Shown piece by piece: positions 9,001-17,871 of a DNA stretch of 64,000 nt. The position numbers were made by a program, and so were the translations under genes. This DNA is from Rhizobium sp. Root1212 (GTDB lineage Bacteria > Pseudomonadota > Alphaproteobacteria > Rhizobiales > Rhizobiaceae). Every line of letters starts with the position of its first letter. Within the stretch, counting starts at the first letter, position 1. The notes beneath the pieces were generated by a model. That model saw only the letters and a list, made by a program, of their open reading frames with translations, searched no databases and had not been told where the DNA came from. The DNA lies in contig NZ_LMDA01000001.1 of the NCBI RefSeq assembly GCF_001424985.1, forward strand, positions 1,187,599 through 1,251,598, given 5' to 3'.

Positions 9001-9120
9001 CCCTTCTCCCATCAGGGGAGAAGGTGGCGCGTAGCGCCGGATGAGGGGGAGCGGCTAGCTCGGATTCGCGGAGAAACCCCTCATCTGCCCTTCGGGCATC
9101 TTCTCCCCGCTGGGGAGAAG
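9001..9120. repeat. Dispersed palindromic repeat, copy 2
   Basis: Bipartite element: CCCTTCTCCC...GGGGAGAAGGTGG with GGATGAGGGGG, then ACCCCTCATCTGCCC, TTCGGGCATC and TTCTCCCCGCTGGGGAGAAG. It occupies most of the 328-base space 8804-9131 and lies directly after the stop of the NDUFA9-like gene, where it may stop transcription or stabilise the 3' end. The remaining bases upstream of the 54-residue gene probably hold its promoter. Confidence 0.75.
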
Positions 9121-9131
9121 ACAAAAGTGGA

Positions 9132-10106
9132 TCACGCCAGACCGCGCGAAAACTGCCCCTGCGGACGATACCGCACGATATAGGACGGCAGCACGGCCTC
9201 CACCGAGGTCGGCTCGATGCCGAAGGCCCCGATCGTGCGGCCTTCGCTCTTGGCCGCATCCGAGACGATGTTGTCGGACTTCAGGAGCGTCACCTGATCG
9301 GCCGTCAGCGGCGGCTTGACGAACGGCACCAGCGAGGCGACCGAACCGATCAGCGAGGCAATGCCGAAGGGCAGCGGCAGAAGCGTGCGCTTGCGGTCGA
9401 TTTCCTTGAGCATGATCTCGAGACAGGCGCGGAAGGACAGGACATCCGGCCCGCCGATCTCATAAATCTTGCCGCCGGCAACCTTGCCGGCCACGGAATT
9501 GGCGACGGCCTCGGCGACATCGGTCACATAGATCGGCTGGAATTCCGTTTCGCCACCGCCGACCAGCGGCAGGACGGGCGAGAAGCGCGCCATTTCAGCA
9601 AATTTGTTGAAGAACTGGTCTTCGGGGCCGAAGATCACCGACGGCCGCAGGATGACGGCATCCGGCACCGTGTGGAAAACGGCATTTTCGCCACGGCCCT
9701 TGGAGCGGCCATAGGCCGAAGCGCTCTTGGCATCGGCGCCGATCGCCGAAATATGGGTGAGCTTCGCACCAACGCCCCGCGCCGCTTCCGCAGCCGCGCG
9801 CGCGCCAAAATCCTGCACGGCGTCAAAGGTGTTGCGGCCGCTTTCGAACAGGACGCCGACGCAGTTGACGACATGGCTTGCACCATGCACGGCCGCGTCG
9901 ACCGAGGCGCGGTAGCGCAGGTTGGCCTGCACCAGCGAAATCTGCCCGACATTGCCGAGCGGCAGCAGGAAGCCGGCGAGATCGGGACGGCGCACGGCGA
10001 CCCGGATGCGGTAGCCGCGACGGGCCAGCGCACGCACGACATGCCGGCCGACAAAGCCCGACCCACCGAAAACCGTGACGAGCGGCGGAATATTGGACAA
10101 GGTCAT
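9132..10106 (-). CDS. Complex I NDUFA9-like NAD(P)H-binding protein
   Basis: A 324-residue atypical SDR of the NDUFA9 family: Rossmann site VTVFGGSGFVGRHVVRAL near residue 10, then HISAIGADAKSASAYGRSKG (degenerate active-site Tyr/Lys) and VILRPSVIFGPEDQFFN. Alphaproteobacterial members are related to the accessory 39-kDa subunit of mitochondrial complex I, and a few are quinone-biosynthesis or membrane-associated accessory factors. It is not part of a nuo operon here, so the name reflects homology, not a shown function. Confidence 0.85.
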   Translation of the reverse strand: MTLSNIPPLVTVFGGSGFVGRHVVRALARRGYRIRVAVRRPDLAGFLLPLGNVGQISLVQANLRYRASVDAAVHGASHVVNCVGVLFESGRNTFDAVQDFGARAAAEAARGVGAKLTHISAIGADAKSASAYGRSKGRGENAVFHTVPDAVILRPSVIFGPEDQFFNKFAEMARFSPVLPLVGGGETEFQPIYVTDVAEAVANSVAGKVAGGKIYEIGGPDVLSFRACLEIMLKEIDRKRTLLPLPFGIASLIGSVASLVPFVKPPLTADQVTLLKSDNIVSDAAKSEGRTIGAFGIEPTSVEAVLPSYIVRYRPQGQFSRGLA

Positions 10107-10238
10107 GGAACGGGCACTCCTGAATTTCGCTGGCGCGTTGCTTCACATCTTACGGCTACATAGCCCAATCCCCAGCCAAGGTGAAGGCTTATCAGGCAGG
10201 CTTTTGCGCCGCTTTTTTCCCGAGATCGGAGAGAGCGC

Positions 10239-10526
10239 TCACACGCCCTCGACGATCACCATCTCGGCATCTGCGACCGATTGCCGGATCGCCGCCGCGA
10301 TCTGGTATTCCGGCGAGTGATAACAGTCATGCGCGGCCTTCAGCGAGGGAAACTCGATGACGACGTTGCGGGCACGCACCTGGCCCTCCAGCCGCTCGTA
10401 TTCCCCGCCGCGCGCCAGAAAATTGGCGCCGTATTTCTCGAAGGCCGGCTTGGCCGCCGCGACATAATCCTTGTAGCGCTCGGCATCGCGTACATCGACG
10501 CGTGCGATCCAGTATCCCTTTGCCAT
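10239..10526 (-). CDS. DUF1330 family protein
   Basis: A 95-residue ferredoxin-fold (dimeric alpha/beta barrel) protein: KGYWIARVDVRDAERYKDY at the start, GGEYERLEG and VVIEFPSLKAAHDCYHSPEYQ in the middle. These features are diagnostic of DUF1330, a family of small cytoplasmic dimers without an assigned reaction. It starts with a good GAGGAGA site about 8 bases before the ATG. It lies alone, divergent from the beta-helix gene. Confidence 0.88.
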   Translation of the reverse strand: MAKGYWIARVDVRDAERYKDYVAAAKPAFEKYGANFLARGGEYERLEGQVRARNVVIEFPSLKAAHDCYHSPEYQIAAAIRQSVADAEMVIVEGV

Positions 10527-10617
10527 TGCCTTCTCCTCGTTATCGCCGCAAGCATGGGATAACCGTCTTCCGGCAAATCACCGATGCGGTCAAGCGGGCG
10601 ATCGACAGGAACAGGGC

Positions 10618-11718
10618 ATGATATCGAGACGAACCCGGCGCAGGCTGCCTAGCTATGGCGCGATCACGCTGCTCACCGCAGCGATGACGCTGCCTTCCCC
10701 TCCTCCGGCCATGGCTGCGGTCCAGCCGCCGGCCCGCGCCTGCTCCGACAAGGAATACGCGGCGCTGCGCCAGCCTGCGACGCAGCAGGCATCCAGCATC
10801 GACCTCCGCTGCTCCCCCACCCTCGACAAGTCGGATGTCATCGGCAAGCGGCTGATCCTCTCCGGCGAAAAGGCCTCCGGCATCACGATAGACTGCGGCG
10901 GCGCCACGTTCGACGGCGCCCGCGGCAGCGTCAATTTCAGCAAACCGACGATCCTGATCCGCTCGATCCGGACGAAGGACGGGGGCTGGAGTGCGCCGCA
11001 CGACATCACCATCCGCAACTGCACCGTCAAGGGCGCCATCCGCATCCAGGGTCTCGGTACGAACGGTCAGGCGGAAGACGTGCGCCTGTCCTCTTTCCAG
11101 CCTGACCACACGCAGCGCGCCCAGGCCGCCGCGCCCGATAATATCGACCTGTCCGGCATAAGCTTCATCGCCGACGGCAAGATTCCGCTCTACCTCGCGC
11201 CGGGCGTAACCCACGTTACGGTCGAAAACTCCAGTTTCACCGGCCAAACCGGCGGCACCGCCATCTATCTCGATGCGGAATCGGCCGATAACGCCATTGT
11301 TTCCAACAGCTTCGCCGTAACCACCAAATCCCGCGAACAGATCGCCCTCGACGGCTCGGCCCGCAACCGCATTTCCGGCAACCGCTTCCTCGATCCGGTC
11401 AATGGCGGCATCTACCTCTACCGCAATTGCGGCGAAGGCGGCACCATCCGCCACCAGAGCCCGCAATACAACGAGATCAGCGGCAACACCTTCTCCTATT
11501 CGAAACCGGGTGCGGCCCCCGCCGTCTGGCTCGCCTCCCGCAACGGCGCCCGCCTCTACTGCTTGACGGCCCCCGCCGCCCCCTTCGGCAGCGGCCTGAG
11601 TTCGAAGGATTTCGCGGAGTTCAACACAGTGACGGGCAACACCCTGACCGGCGGCGATGCCTCGCTGATCCGGAATGACGACGACAGGAATGTGATCGAG
11701 GGGAACAGGGTGGAGTAA
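10618..11718 (+). CDS. Exported right-handed beta-helix protein
   Basis: A 366-residue exported protein: signal peptide 1-33 (basic N-region RRTRRR, cleavage after AMA), a cysteine-containing N-cap, then repeated short strands ending in N/G pairs (ITIRNCTVKGAI, VTVENSSFTGQ, NAIVSNSFAV, NRISGNRFLD, NEISGNTFSY, NTVTGNTLTGG, NVIEGNRVE). This pattern is a parallel beta-helix of the NosD/PbH1 type found in polysaccharide lyases and epimerases. No specific catalytic signature could be assigned, so a role in polysaccharide binding or modification is inferred. Confidence 0.75.
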   Translation: MISRRTRRRLPSYGAITLLTAAMTLPSPPPAMAAVQPPARACSDKEYAALRQPATQQASSIDLRCSPTLDKSDVIGKRLILSGEKASGITIDCGGATFDGARGSVNFSKPTILIRSIRTKDGGWSAPHDITIRNCTVKGAIRIQGLGTNGQAEDVRLSSFQPDHTQRAQAAAPDNIDLSGISFIADGKIPLYLAPGVTHVTVENSSFTGQTGGTAIYLDAESADNAIVSNSFAVTTKSREQIALDGSARNRISGNRFLDPVNGGIYLYRNCGEGGTIRHQSPQYNEISGNTFSYSKPGAAPAVWLASRNGARLYCLTAPAAPFGSGLSSKDFAEFNTVTGNTLTGGDASLIRNDDDRNVIEGNRVE

Positions 11719-11781
11719 AGGGAAGAACGCTCTTCCCGAGGGCGGGGCCGTCGCCTATGGAAGGCGCGGCAAGCTCTGTTG

Positions 11782-11905
11782 TCCCCTCTCTCCGCCTGCG
11801 GGGAGAGGGCTAGGGTGAGGGGCAAACTCTCATCGATAGAATGCCCCCGGCTCCGCCCCTCATCCGCCCTTCGGGCACCTTCTCCCCGCACGCGGCGAGA
11901 AGGAA
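11782..11905. repeat. Dispersed palindromic repeat, copy 3
   Basis: Bipartite palindromic element: CCCCTCTCTCCGC...GCGGGGAGAGGG with TAGGGTGAGGGGC, then GCCCCTCATCCGCCC, TTCGGGCACC and TTCTCCCCGCACGCGGCGAGAAGG. It occupies the centre of the 303-base space 11719-12021 between the converging beta-helix gene and pyrF; the remaining sequence holds no gene. Confidence 0.75.
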
Positions 11906-12021
11906 GGAGCAAGCCGCGCCTTCGTATGCAAAATACTCTTGCCCTTGAGGCCGAGATATCAGTGAAGCCGACAGCGGGGTAGTATGGCACGCTCCGGGTT
12001 AGCGGAACACCGCCCTCAAAT

Positions 12022-12726
12022 TCATCCCTTCAAAACCCCATCCATCTCGGCGAGAATGCCGCGCACCGCAGCCAGCGGATCGGCCGCCTTGACGATCGGC
12101 CGTCCCACGACCAGATGGCTCGAACCGGCAGCCAGCGCGTCACCCGGCGTCATCACCCGCTTCTGGTCGCCTTTGTCGCTGCCCGCCGGGCGGATGCCCG
12201 GCGTCACGACCGCCATATCCGCGCCGACGATACCGCGCACCGCAGCCGCCTCTTCCGCCGAGCAGACGATGCCGCCCATGCCCGCCGCCCGCGCCTGTTC
12301 GGCCCGCCGCAGCACCAGCGCCTGCGGATCGAGGGCATAGCCCGCATCCTTCACATCGTCGGCATCCATCGAGGTCAGCACGGTGACGCCGAGCAGGCAG
12401 AGCCCGGAGCCCTTGGCCGCCTCGACCCCCGCCGCCATCGCCTTGGGATAGGCATGCAGCGTCAGCATCGACATCCCCATCTTGGCGATGTTTTCGACGC
12501 CCTTGGCCACCGTGTTGTCGATGTCGAGCAGCTTCATGTCGAGGAAGACCTGTTTGCCGCTTTTCGCCAGATCGCGGGCAAATTCCAGCCCGCCGGCAAA
12601 GACCAGCTGGTAGCCGATCTTGTAGAATGTCGCCTCGTCGCCCAGCGTCGAGACGATCTTTTCCGCTTCTCCGATCGTCGGAAGGTCGAGACCAACGATC
12701 AGCCTGTTACGCGCGTTCACAGTCAT
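12022..12726 (-). CDS. pyrF: Orotidine 5'-phosphate decarboxylase
   Basis: Converts OMP to UMP, the last step of de novo pyrimidine synthesis, in the cytoplasm. 234 residues form a TIM barrel with RLIVGLDLP (substrate Asp), the catalytic DMKLLDID at 63-70 and the phosphate-binding [14 protein letters not shown] and VVGRPIV loops. The ATG at 12726 has GGGGA eight bases upstream and overlaps the stop of the preceding phosphatase gene by four bases (ATGA), so the two are co-translated. Longer in-frame starts would lie inside the neighbour. Confidence 0.95.
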   Translation of the reverse strand: MTVNARNRLIVGLDLPTIGEAEKIVSTLGDEATFYKIGYQLVFAGGLEFARDLAKSGKQVFLDMKLLDIDNTVAKGVENIAKMGMSMLTLHAYPKAMAAGVEAAKGSGLCLLGVTVLTSMDADDVKDAGYALDPQALVLRRAEQARAAGMGGIVCSAEEAAAVRGIVGADMAVVTPGIRPAGSDKGDQKRVMTPGDALAAGSSHLVVGRPIVKAADPLAAVRGILAEMDGVLKG

Positions 12727-13304
12727 TTCATCCATCCCCGCCATTGTTCCATCGGGGTCCAGTCGCATGCAAGCGACCGATCCGCAAGGGAAAACGCAAA
12801 GAGATTGCCACCGCCCGGAGGCTGGTCGTGACGGGCGATCGGCACGCCTGCCAGATGGCATTTGAGCAGCGTTCCCACCCCGCCATGCCCGACGAAAGCG
12901 ACCGGAATGTTCGGGTCGTACTTTTCCAGCGCGCCAAAAACCGCAGCGACGATCCGTGCTTGCGCATCCGACGCCCGCTCCCAGCCGCGAAAACTTTCCG
13001 TCGGATGGGCAAAGAACCAGTCGGCCGCATCCTCGAAGGCATCCGGCTTCAAGAACCCCGTCGCCGAACGATCGTTTTCCCCGGAATGTTCCAGGACTTC
13101 GACAAGCCGCCCGGCCGCCAGTATCGCCGCCGTCTCCTGCGCCTTCACCTCGTCGCTCGACAGGAACCGGCCGATTTCCTTGACCCAGCCATGCCCCGCC
13201 GTCACCAGCGAACGCTCGACGCCGATCTCGGACAGCCCCCATTCCGGCACAGGCACGGCGGGATCGATCCGCACCTGCGGATGGGTGATGTAAACAGCAA
13301 ACAT
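12723..13304 (-). CDS. Histidine phosphatase superfamily protein
   Basis: 193 residues with the branch-1 phosphoglycerate-mutase-like layout: VYITHPQV at 4-11 where RHG normally stands, [11 protein letters not shown] (common L-T-x-x-G-x-x-Q region), [11 protein letters not shown] and [11 protein letters not shown] (second catalytic His, H140). The first motif keeps the His (H8) but lacks the Arg-His-Gly context, so activity may be altered. It starts 10 bases after pmtA and overlaps pyrF by four bases. The substrate is unknown. The start at 13304 avoids an unlikely Arg-rich extension. Confidence 0.8.
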   Translation of the reverse strand: MFAVYITHPQVRIDPAVPVPEWGLSEIGVERSLVTAGHGWVKEIGRFLSSDEVKAQETAAILAAGRLVEVLEHSGENDRSATGFLKPDAFEDAADWFFAHPTESFRGWERASDAQARIVAAVFGALEKYDPNIPVAFVGHGGVGTLLKCHLAGVPIARHDQPPGGGNLFAFSLADRSLACDWTPMEQWRGWMK

Positions 13305-13314
13305 CGGAAAGCCG

Positions 13315-13911
13315 TCAGTGCGCCTTGCGATAGGTCCAGAGTTGGGCCGGCGGAATGTTGCGCACGACAAAATCGTAATGCGAAATCTGGTAGCGATCCG
13401 GCAGTGCCACCACCGGCGACAGCGGCCCATAGGAAATCTGGATCACCGGCCGGCCCGGCGCCACGCGCTTCAGCAGGTCCTCGATCAGCGCCACACGCCG
13501 GTACATCGGGAAGTTCAGAAGCGGCACGGCCGAGATCACGCAATCGAACTTCTGGCCGCTCTTCTCACCGAGCGTCGTGTCGAGATCGAAGGCATCGCCA
13601 TTGATGAAATTCACGCCCGGAAAACGGCCGAGAAGATGGTTGTAAAAATCCGTGGAAAACTCCACGGAAACCACGTTGTCCGGCTTCACGCCCTTGTCGA
13701 GAATCGCCTTGGTGATGACGCCGGTGCCCGGACCAAGCTCCAGAACCGGCAAGCCGGAATGGGGATTGACGACGCTCGCCATGCGCCGGGCCGTCACGCC
13801 CGAGGTCGGGATGATCGAGCCCACGGCCTTCATGTTCTGCCGCCAGCCCTTGAAGAACCGGATTTCCTCGTCGAATTTCTTCTCGAGATGCTGCTTCAGA
13901 CGAAAATTCAT
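13315..13911 (-). CDS. pmtA: Phospholipid N-methyltransferase
   Basis: A soluble SAM-dependent enzyme of the Agrobacterium/Sinorhizobium PmtA type that methylates phosphatidylethanolamine three times to phosphatidylcholine. The 198 residues match that family's length. The SAM motif LELGPGTGVITKAIL is at 57-71, and VISAVPLLNFP is a conserved acceptor-site loop. The ATG at 13911 has GGGGAG four to five bases before it. It heads a compact run with the histidine phosphatase and pyrF. Confidence 0.92.
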   Translation of the reverse strand: MNFRLKQHLEKKFDEEIRFFKGWRQNMKAVGSIIPTSGVTARRMASVVNPHSGLPVLELGPGTGVITKAILDKGVKPDNVVSVEFSTDFYNHLLGRFPGVNFINGDAFDLDTTLGEKSGQKFDCVISAVPLLNFPMYRRVALIEDLLKRVAPGRPVIQISYGPLSPVVALPDRYQISHYDFVVRNIPPAQLWTYRKAH

Positions 13912-14150
13912 TTTTCTCCCCTCGGACCGGCGATGCACCGATGACGAAGAACCCGCCGCCCTCATGCAGCGTATTCGACACAGCGAATATTTGCCGCGCT
14001 TTGCGACAAAAACAAGTCTCCCAACGCCGTTAACCGACAGGAAACTTCCAAATCTTTTCGCCGTCGAAAACGAAGGCCGGGAAACGCAAACGGCACGATA
14101 TGACCTTGGGGCCAACCGAGCCGTTTGAAAAAGACAGCGGCCCGAAGGGC

Positions 14151-15269
14151 TTAAACACGCATCGGCATCAGGACGTAGAGCGCGTCGTCGCCGGCGAGAT
14201 CGCGTACCAGCGTCGGCGAGCCCGGATCGGCCAGCATGAACACAGCCTCATCGCCGGAAAGCTGGGCGGTGATATCAAGCAGGTATTTGGCGTTGAAGCC
14301 GATTTCCAGCGGATCGTTTTCATAGCCGACCGGCAGTTCTTCCGTCGCACTTCCCGAATCCGGGTTGTTGACTGTCAGCGTCAGCTGCCCCTCGGTGAGC
14401 GAGAGCTTCACCGCCCGCCCACGTTCGGAAGAAATGGTCGAGACGCGATCGACGGCCTGCGCAAACGACTGGCAATCGATCTTCAGTTCCTTCTCGTTGT
14501 TGGTCGGGATGACCCGCTGGTAATCCGGGAAGGTACCGTCGATCAGCTTCGAGGTCATGACGATCGAGCCGATGGTGAGCCGGATCTTGGCATCCGACAC
14601 CTCGACGGTGACGACGACGTCCGGATTGTCGACCAGCTTCTGCAACTCGCTGACGGTCTTGCGCGGAATGATGATGCCCGGCATGCCTTCCGAGCCAGAC
14701 GGCGCCTCGAGATCGGCGCGCGCCAGACGGTGACCGTCGGTCGCAACCGCGCGCAGCTTCAGCTGCCCCTTGCTTTCGATCGTGTGGATATAGATGCCGT
14801 TCAGGTAATAGCGGGTCTCTTCGGTCGAGATCGCAAACTGGGTGCGATCGATCAGCATCTTGAGGTCCGTGGCCTTCAGCCGGAAGGTGTGGCTGAACGC
14901 GCCGGCGGTCAGGTCCGGGAAGTCGGATTGCGGCAGGCACTGCAGCGAGAATTTCGAGCGGCCCGACTGCACCGTCATTGCCGTGCCTTCGGTGTTGGTG
15001 GCCAGCAGCACTTCCGAGCCGTCGGACAGTTTTCGCACGATGTCATAGAGCAGATGCGCCGGCACCGTCGTCGCGCCCGCCTGCTCCACCTGCGCCGGCG
15101 TGGCTTCGGTGATTTCCAGATCGAGGTCGGTCGCCTTCATCTCCAGGCTTGCGCCATCGGCGCGCAACAGCACGTTCGAGAGGATCGGAATGGTGTTGCG
15201 GCGCTCGACCACGCGATGCACGTGGTTCAGCGACTTCAGGAGATTGGACCGCTCGATCGTAATACGCAT
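14151..15269 (-). CDS. dnaN: DNA polymerase III beta sliding clamp
   Basis: A 372-residue ring-forming processivity clamp with three domains of about 120 residues each. It starts MRITIERSNLLKSLNHVHRVVERRNTIPILSNVLL and ends ALYVLMPMRV, the typical beta-clamp C-terminus. It dimerises around DNA and tethers Pol III and other clamp-binding proteins. It is not next to dnaA; rhizobial dnaN is separated from dnaA, which fits. Confidence 0.97.
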   Translation of the reverse strand: MRITIERSNLLKSLNHVHRVVERRNTIPILSNVLLRADGASLEMKATDLDLEITEATPAQVEQAGATTVPAHLLYDIVRKLSDGSEVLLATNTEGTAMTVQSGRSKFSLQCLPQSDFPDLTAGAFSHTFRLKATDLKMLIDRTQFAISTEETRYYLNGIYIHTIESKGQLKLRAVATDGHRLARADLEAPSGSEGMPGIIIPRKTVSELQKLVDNPDVVVTVEVSDAKIRLTIGSIVMTSKLIDGTFPDYQRVIPTNNEKELKIDCQSFAQAVDRVSTISSERGRAVKLSLTEGQLTLTVNNPDSGSATEELPVGYENDPLEIGFNAKYLLDITAQLSGDEAVFMLADPGSPTLVRDLAGDDALYVLMPMRV

Positions 15270-15490
15270 GGGATGCTACCGCTTTCAACCAGTGCCGGAA
15301 GCATGCCTCCCGGCATTTACACTTTGACGTCTCTCAGGCCCACAAGGATGTGGACGGGCAAAATGGCAGAAACAAGCCGCGGAAATCAAGCGCTATCGCG
15401 GAAGAGACGGGACGATTGTCAACGGGATTGGCCAGTCTTCCCCAGTATCCCACCGTACTGCGTGTTTACGTCCGCCTACGCAGCGCAAGA

Positions 15491-16021
15491 TCAGGCGGGC
15501 ACATAGGTCAGGCGGATCACATCCTCGGCGATCAGATCATGGGCCACCAGCCGCAGCGGCGGCCGGGGTCCGGCGAAATACGGCTTGCCATGCCCTACCA
15601 CCACGGGGTGCAGATAAATCCGATACTCGTCGATCAGGCCAAGCCCGGTGAGGCTGTGTGCCAGCTCCGGCCCGGCGACTTCGATCTCCCCGTCACGCTC
15701 GGCCTTCAACCGGCGCATCGCCCCCTCAAGATCGTCAGCAACAAGGCTGGCATTCGGCCCGACAGACGTCAACGAACGCGAAACGACCCATTTCGGCTGT
15801 TTCCGCCACGCCGCGGCAAAAGCCTGCTCATCCGCACCCCATTCCGGATGTTCATCGTCCCAGTAGCGCATGATCTCATACATCCGGCTGCCGTAGACGC
15901 TGCCCGCCTGCTGCTCGGCTTCCCTGATGAAATGACGGAAAAGCGCCGGCCCCGGCGCAAACGCCATGTGATCGACATAACCGTCCAGCGACTGGTTCAT
16001 TCCAAACACCAGCTTGGCCAT
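15491..16021 (-). CDS. Dihydrofolate reductase family (RibD C-terminal-like) protein
   Basis: 176 residues with the RibD/DHFR reductase fold: KLVFGMNQSLDGYVDH at the N-terminus, YGSRMYEIMRYW, KWVVSRSLTSVG, EVAGPELAHSLTGLGLIDEYRIYLHPVVVGHGKPYF. The last stretch is the characteristic NADPH-binding G-x-x-L/LIDE-hP-x-x-G-x-G region of YyaP/YwjB-type reductases. The substrate is unassigned. A GAGGAAAGGAAG site precedes the ATG. It stands alone, divergent from rsmI. Confidence 0.87.
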   Translation of the reverse strand: MAKLVFGMNQSLDGYVDHMAFAPGPALFRHFIREAEQQAGSVYGSRMYEIMRYWDDEHPEWGADEQAFAAAWRKQPKWVVSRSLTSVGPNASLVADDLEGAMRRLKAERDGEIEVAGPELAHSLTGLGLIDEYRIYLHPVVVGHGKPYFAGPRPPLRLVAHDLIAEDVIRLTYVPA

Positions 16022-16223
16022 ACCCGCTTCCTTTCCTCGATTGGCACACGCTTCTGATTGCATTCCGCAATCAGTTATAAGGGAGACCGAGGGATTTTGC
16101 ACCACAATTGATTGGAATGCGCACGAGGAAGAGACCACGAACAGACGACTTCCTCCACCCGCCAGCCCTTGCCGCCACCGCCCGGCTCGCCCATAAAGGC
16201 CGGTAACAGCGCACAGAAAGAGC

Positions 16224-17144
16224 ATGACCTTGGAACATCAGGCAGACAGCGAGCGACAAAAGACCTATCGCATCCACAATATCGCCGTGCCCGCCCGCCC
16301 GCTGGAGCCGGCGCTCTATCTCGTCGCCACCCCCATCGGCAATCTCGCCGACATCACGCTGCGCGCGCTGGAAACCCTTGCCGGCGCCGATGTGCTCGCC
16401 TGCGAGGATACCCGCGTCACCCGCGTCCTTCTCGACCGCTACGGCATCGTCAACCGCCCTTACGCCTATCACGAGCACAATGCCGACGAGGCCGGCCCGC
16501 GCCTGATCGCCGCGCTCGAAGCCGGCAAATCCGTAGCCCTCGTTTCCGACGCCGGCACGCCCCTCGTCTCCGACCCCGGCTACCGCCTCGGCCAGGCGGC
16601 CATCGAAGCCGGCCACCGCGTCATCCCGATCCCCGGCCCCTCGGCCCCGCTTGCCGCCCTCGTCGGCTCCGGCCTTTCCAACGAGACCTTCCTGTTCGCC
16701 GGCTTCCTGCCGTCAAAGGACAAGGCCCGCCGCGACCGCCTGACAGAACTCGCCGCCATCCCCGCCACGCTCATCTTCTTCGAATCCCCCCACCGCATCG
16801 CCGCCACCGTCGAGGCCGCCTGCGATGTGCTGGGCGACACGCGCCGCGCCACGGTCTGCCGCGAACTCACCAAGACCTTCGAGGAATTCCGCCGTGGTAC
16901 GCTCGCCGAACTCAAGGCCTTCTACGACGAGGGCACCACCGTAAAAGGCGAGATCGTCTTCGTCATCGCCCCGCCGGATGCACCGGCGCCGCCGAAGGAA
17001 GAGGATGTCGACGCCCTCCTGTCCGCACTCGTCAAGGAGATGTCCACCGGCAAGGCCGCCACCGAAGCCGCCAAACGCACCGGCCTCAACCGCAAGGACC
17101 TCTACGACCGTCTGCTGGAGTTGAAGGAGCGCGATGGCGCCTGA
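16224..17144 (+). CDS. rsmI: 16S rRNA (cytidine-1402 2'-O) methyltransferase
   Basis: A tetrapyrrole-methylase-fold enzyme that 2'-O-methylates C1402 in the decoding centre of 16S rRNA. The 306 residues include [48 protein letters not shown] and [12 protein letters not shown], all diagnostic of RsmI. It overlaps yraN by 11 bases, so both are read from one transcript. The extra N-terminal 25 residues before [12 protein letters not shown] are usual for rhizobial members. Confidence 0.96.
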   Translation: MTLEHQADSERQKTYRIHNIAVPARPLEPALYLVATPIGNLADITLRALETLAGADVLACEDTRVTRVLLDRYGIVNRPYAYHEHNADEAGPRLIAALEAGKSVALVSDAGTPLVSDPGYRLGQAAIEAGHRVIPIPGPSAPLAALVGSGLSNETFLFAGFLPSKDKARRDRLTELAAIPATLIFFESPHRIAATVEAACDVLGDTRRATVCRELTKTFEEFRRGTLAELKAFYDEGTTVKGEIVFVIAPPDAPAPPKEEDVDALLSALVKEMSTGKAATEAAKRTGLNRKDLYDRLLELKERDGA

Positions 17145-17502
17145 ACCGGCCGATATCCGCAAGCGGAAGGCATTGCGCAAAGGCGCAATCGCCGAATATC
17201 GCGCCGCGCTCGCCCTTATCCTCAAAGGTTACCGCATCCTCGCCTTCCGCTACCGCACCCGGCTCGGCGAAATCGACATCATCGCCCGCAAGGGTGATCT
17301 TGTCGCCTGCGTCGAAGTGAAAGCCCGTGCAAACATCGACAGCGCCGTCTTCGCCGTTTCGCCCACGGCCCAGCGCCGCATTCGCGCTGCAAGCGACCTC
17401 TGGCTCGCCCGCCAACCCGACGCCGCAAGGCTTTCCATCCGCTACGACATCGTCTCCGTCAGCCCCTGGCGCTGGCCGGCGCATATTCCCGATGCCTTTT
17501 GA
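17134..17502 (+). CDS. yraN: YraN family (UPF0102) nuclease-fold protein
   Basis: 122 residues with the restriction-endonuclease-like UPF0102 fold: [28 protein letters not shown] contains the E-x-D-...-E-V-K active-site pattern typical of Holliday-junction-resolvase-like enzymes. The N-terminus ([19 protein letters not shown]) is the usual G-x-x-x-E helix. No activity has been firmly assigned to the family. Its start lies within the 3' end of rsmI (11-base overlap), the common arrangement in alphaproteobacteria. Confidence 0.92.
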   Translation: MAPEPADIRKRKALRKGAIAEYRAALALILKGYRILAFRYRTRLGEIDIIARKGDLVACVEVKARANIDSAVFAVSPTAQRRIRAASDLWLARQPDAARLSIRYDIVSVSPWRWPAHIPDAF

Positions 17503-17585
17503 ACAGCCGTGCACAGTTGTTACAGAACCGACATCAAAGCGTTATCGCCGCGTCATGAAAGGTCTTTAGCGGGTTCCTCACCAAA

Positions 17586-17847
17586 TACCAAGTCTCGATG
17601 GTAGGAGGCTATAGGACCGGCTCGATCGCGTTTTCCGGCTAGGAGAGGTTCGCAGAGCGATGCTTTCGCATCGGTCAAGGAACTCGACGACGCCGGAAAG
17701 CACGAGAAGCCGGCCGAAGGTGACTTATGATTGCTCTCTGGCGTCGTTGCGATGCTTGTCCGATGCGCAAGCATCGCTCCGCGCATCGCGCCTGGCCAGA
17801 GAGCAATCATGAGTCATCCTATAGGCTCCTATCATCGAGACTTGGTA
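17586..17847. mobile_element. MITE-like nested palindromic element upstream of ugpB
   Basis: A 262-base element bounded by 31-base terminal inverted repeats (17586-17616 and 17817-17847) that match at 29 of 31 positions, beginning TACCAAGTCTCGATG. Inside lies a second inverted pair, TGACTYATGATTGCTCTCTG (17721 and the complement near 17797-17817), and a third small hairpin, GCGATGCTT/AAGCATCGC (17750-17776). It carries no gene and ends 24 bases before ugpB. The design fits a miniature inverted-repeat element or a rhizobial intergenic mosaic element. A target-site duplication could not be recognised. Confidence 0.7.
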
Positions 17848-17871
17848 TCAACCCTGGTGAAAGGAACTGCC

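Noticed and set aside
17528-17560. A possible Pho box (TTACAG/GACATC) before the ugp operon
   Set aside because: The halves match the CTGTCAT direct-repeat consensus poorly and lie some 320 bases from ugpB, beyond the palindromic element.
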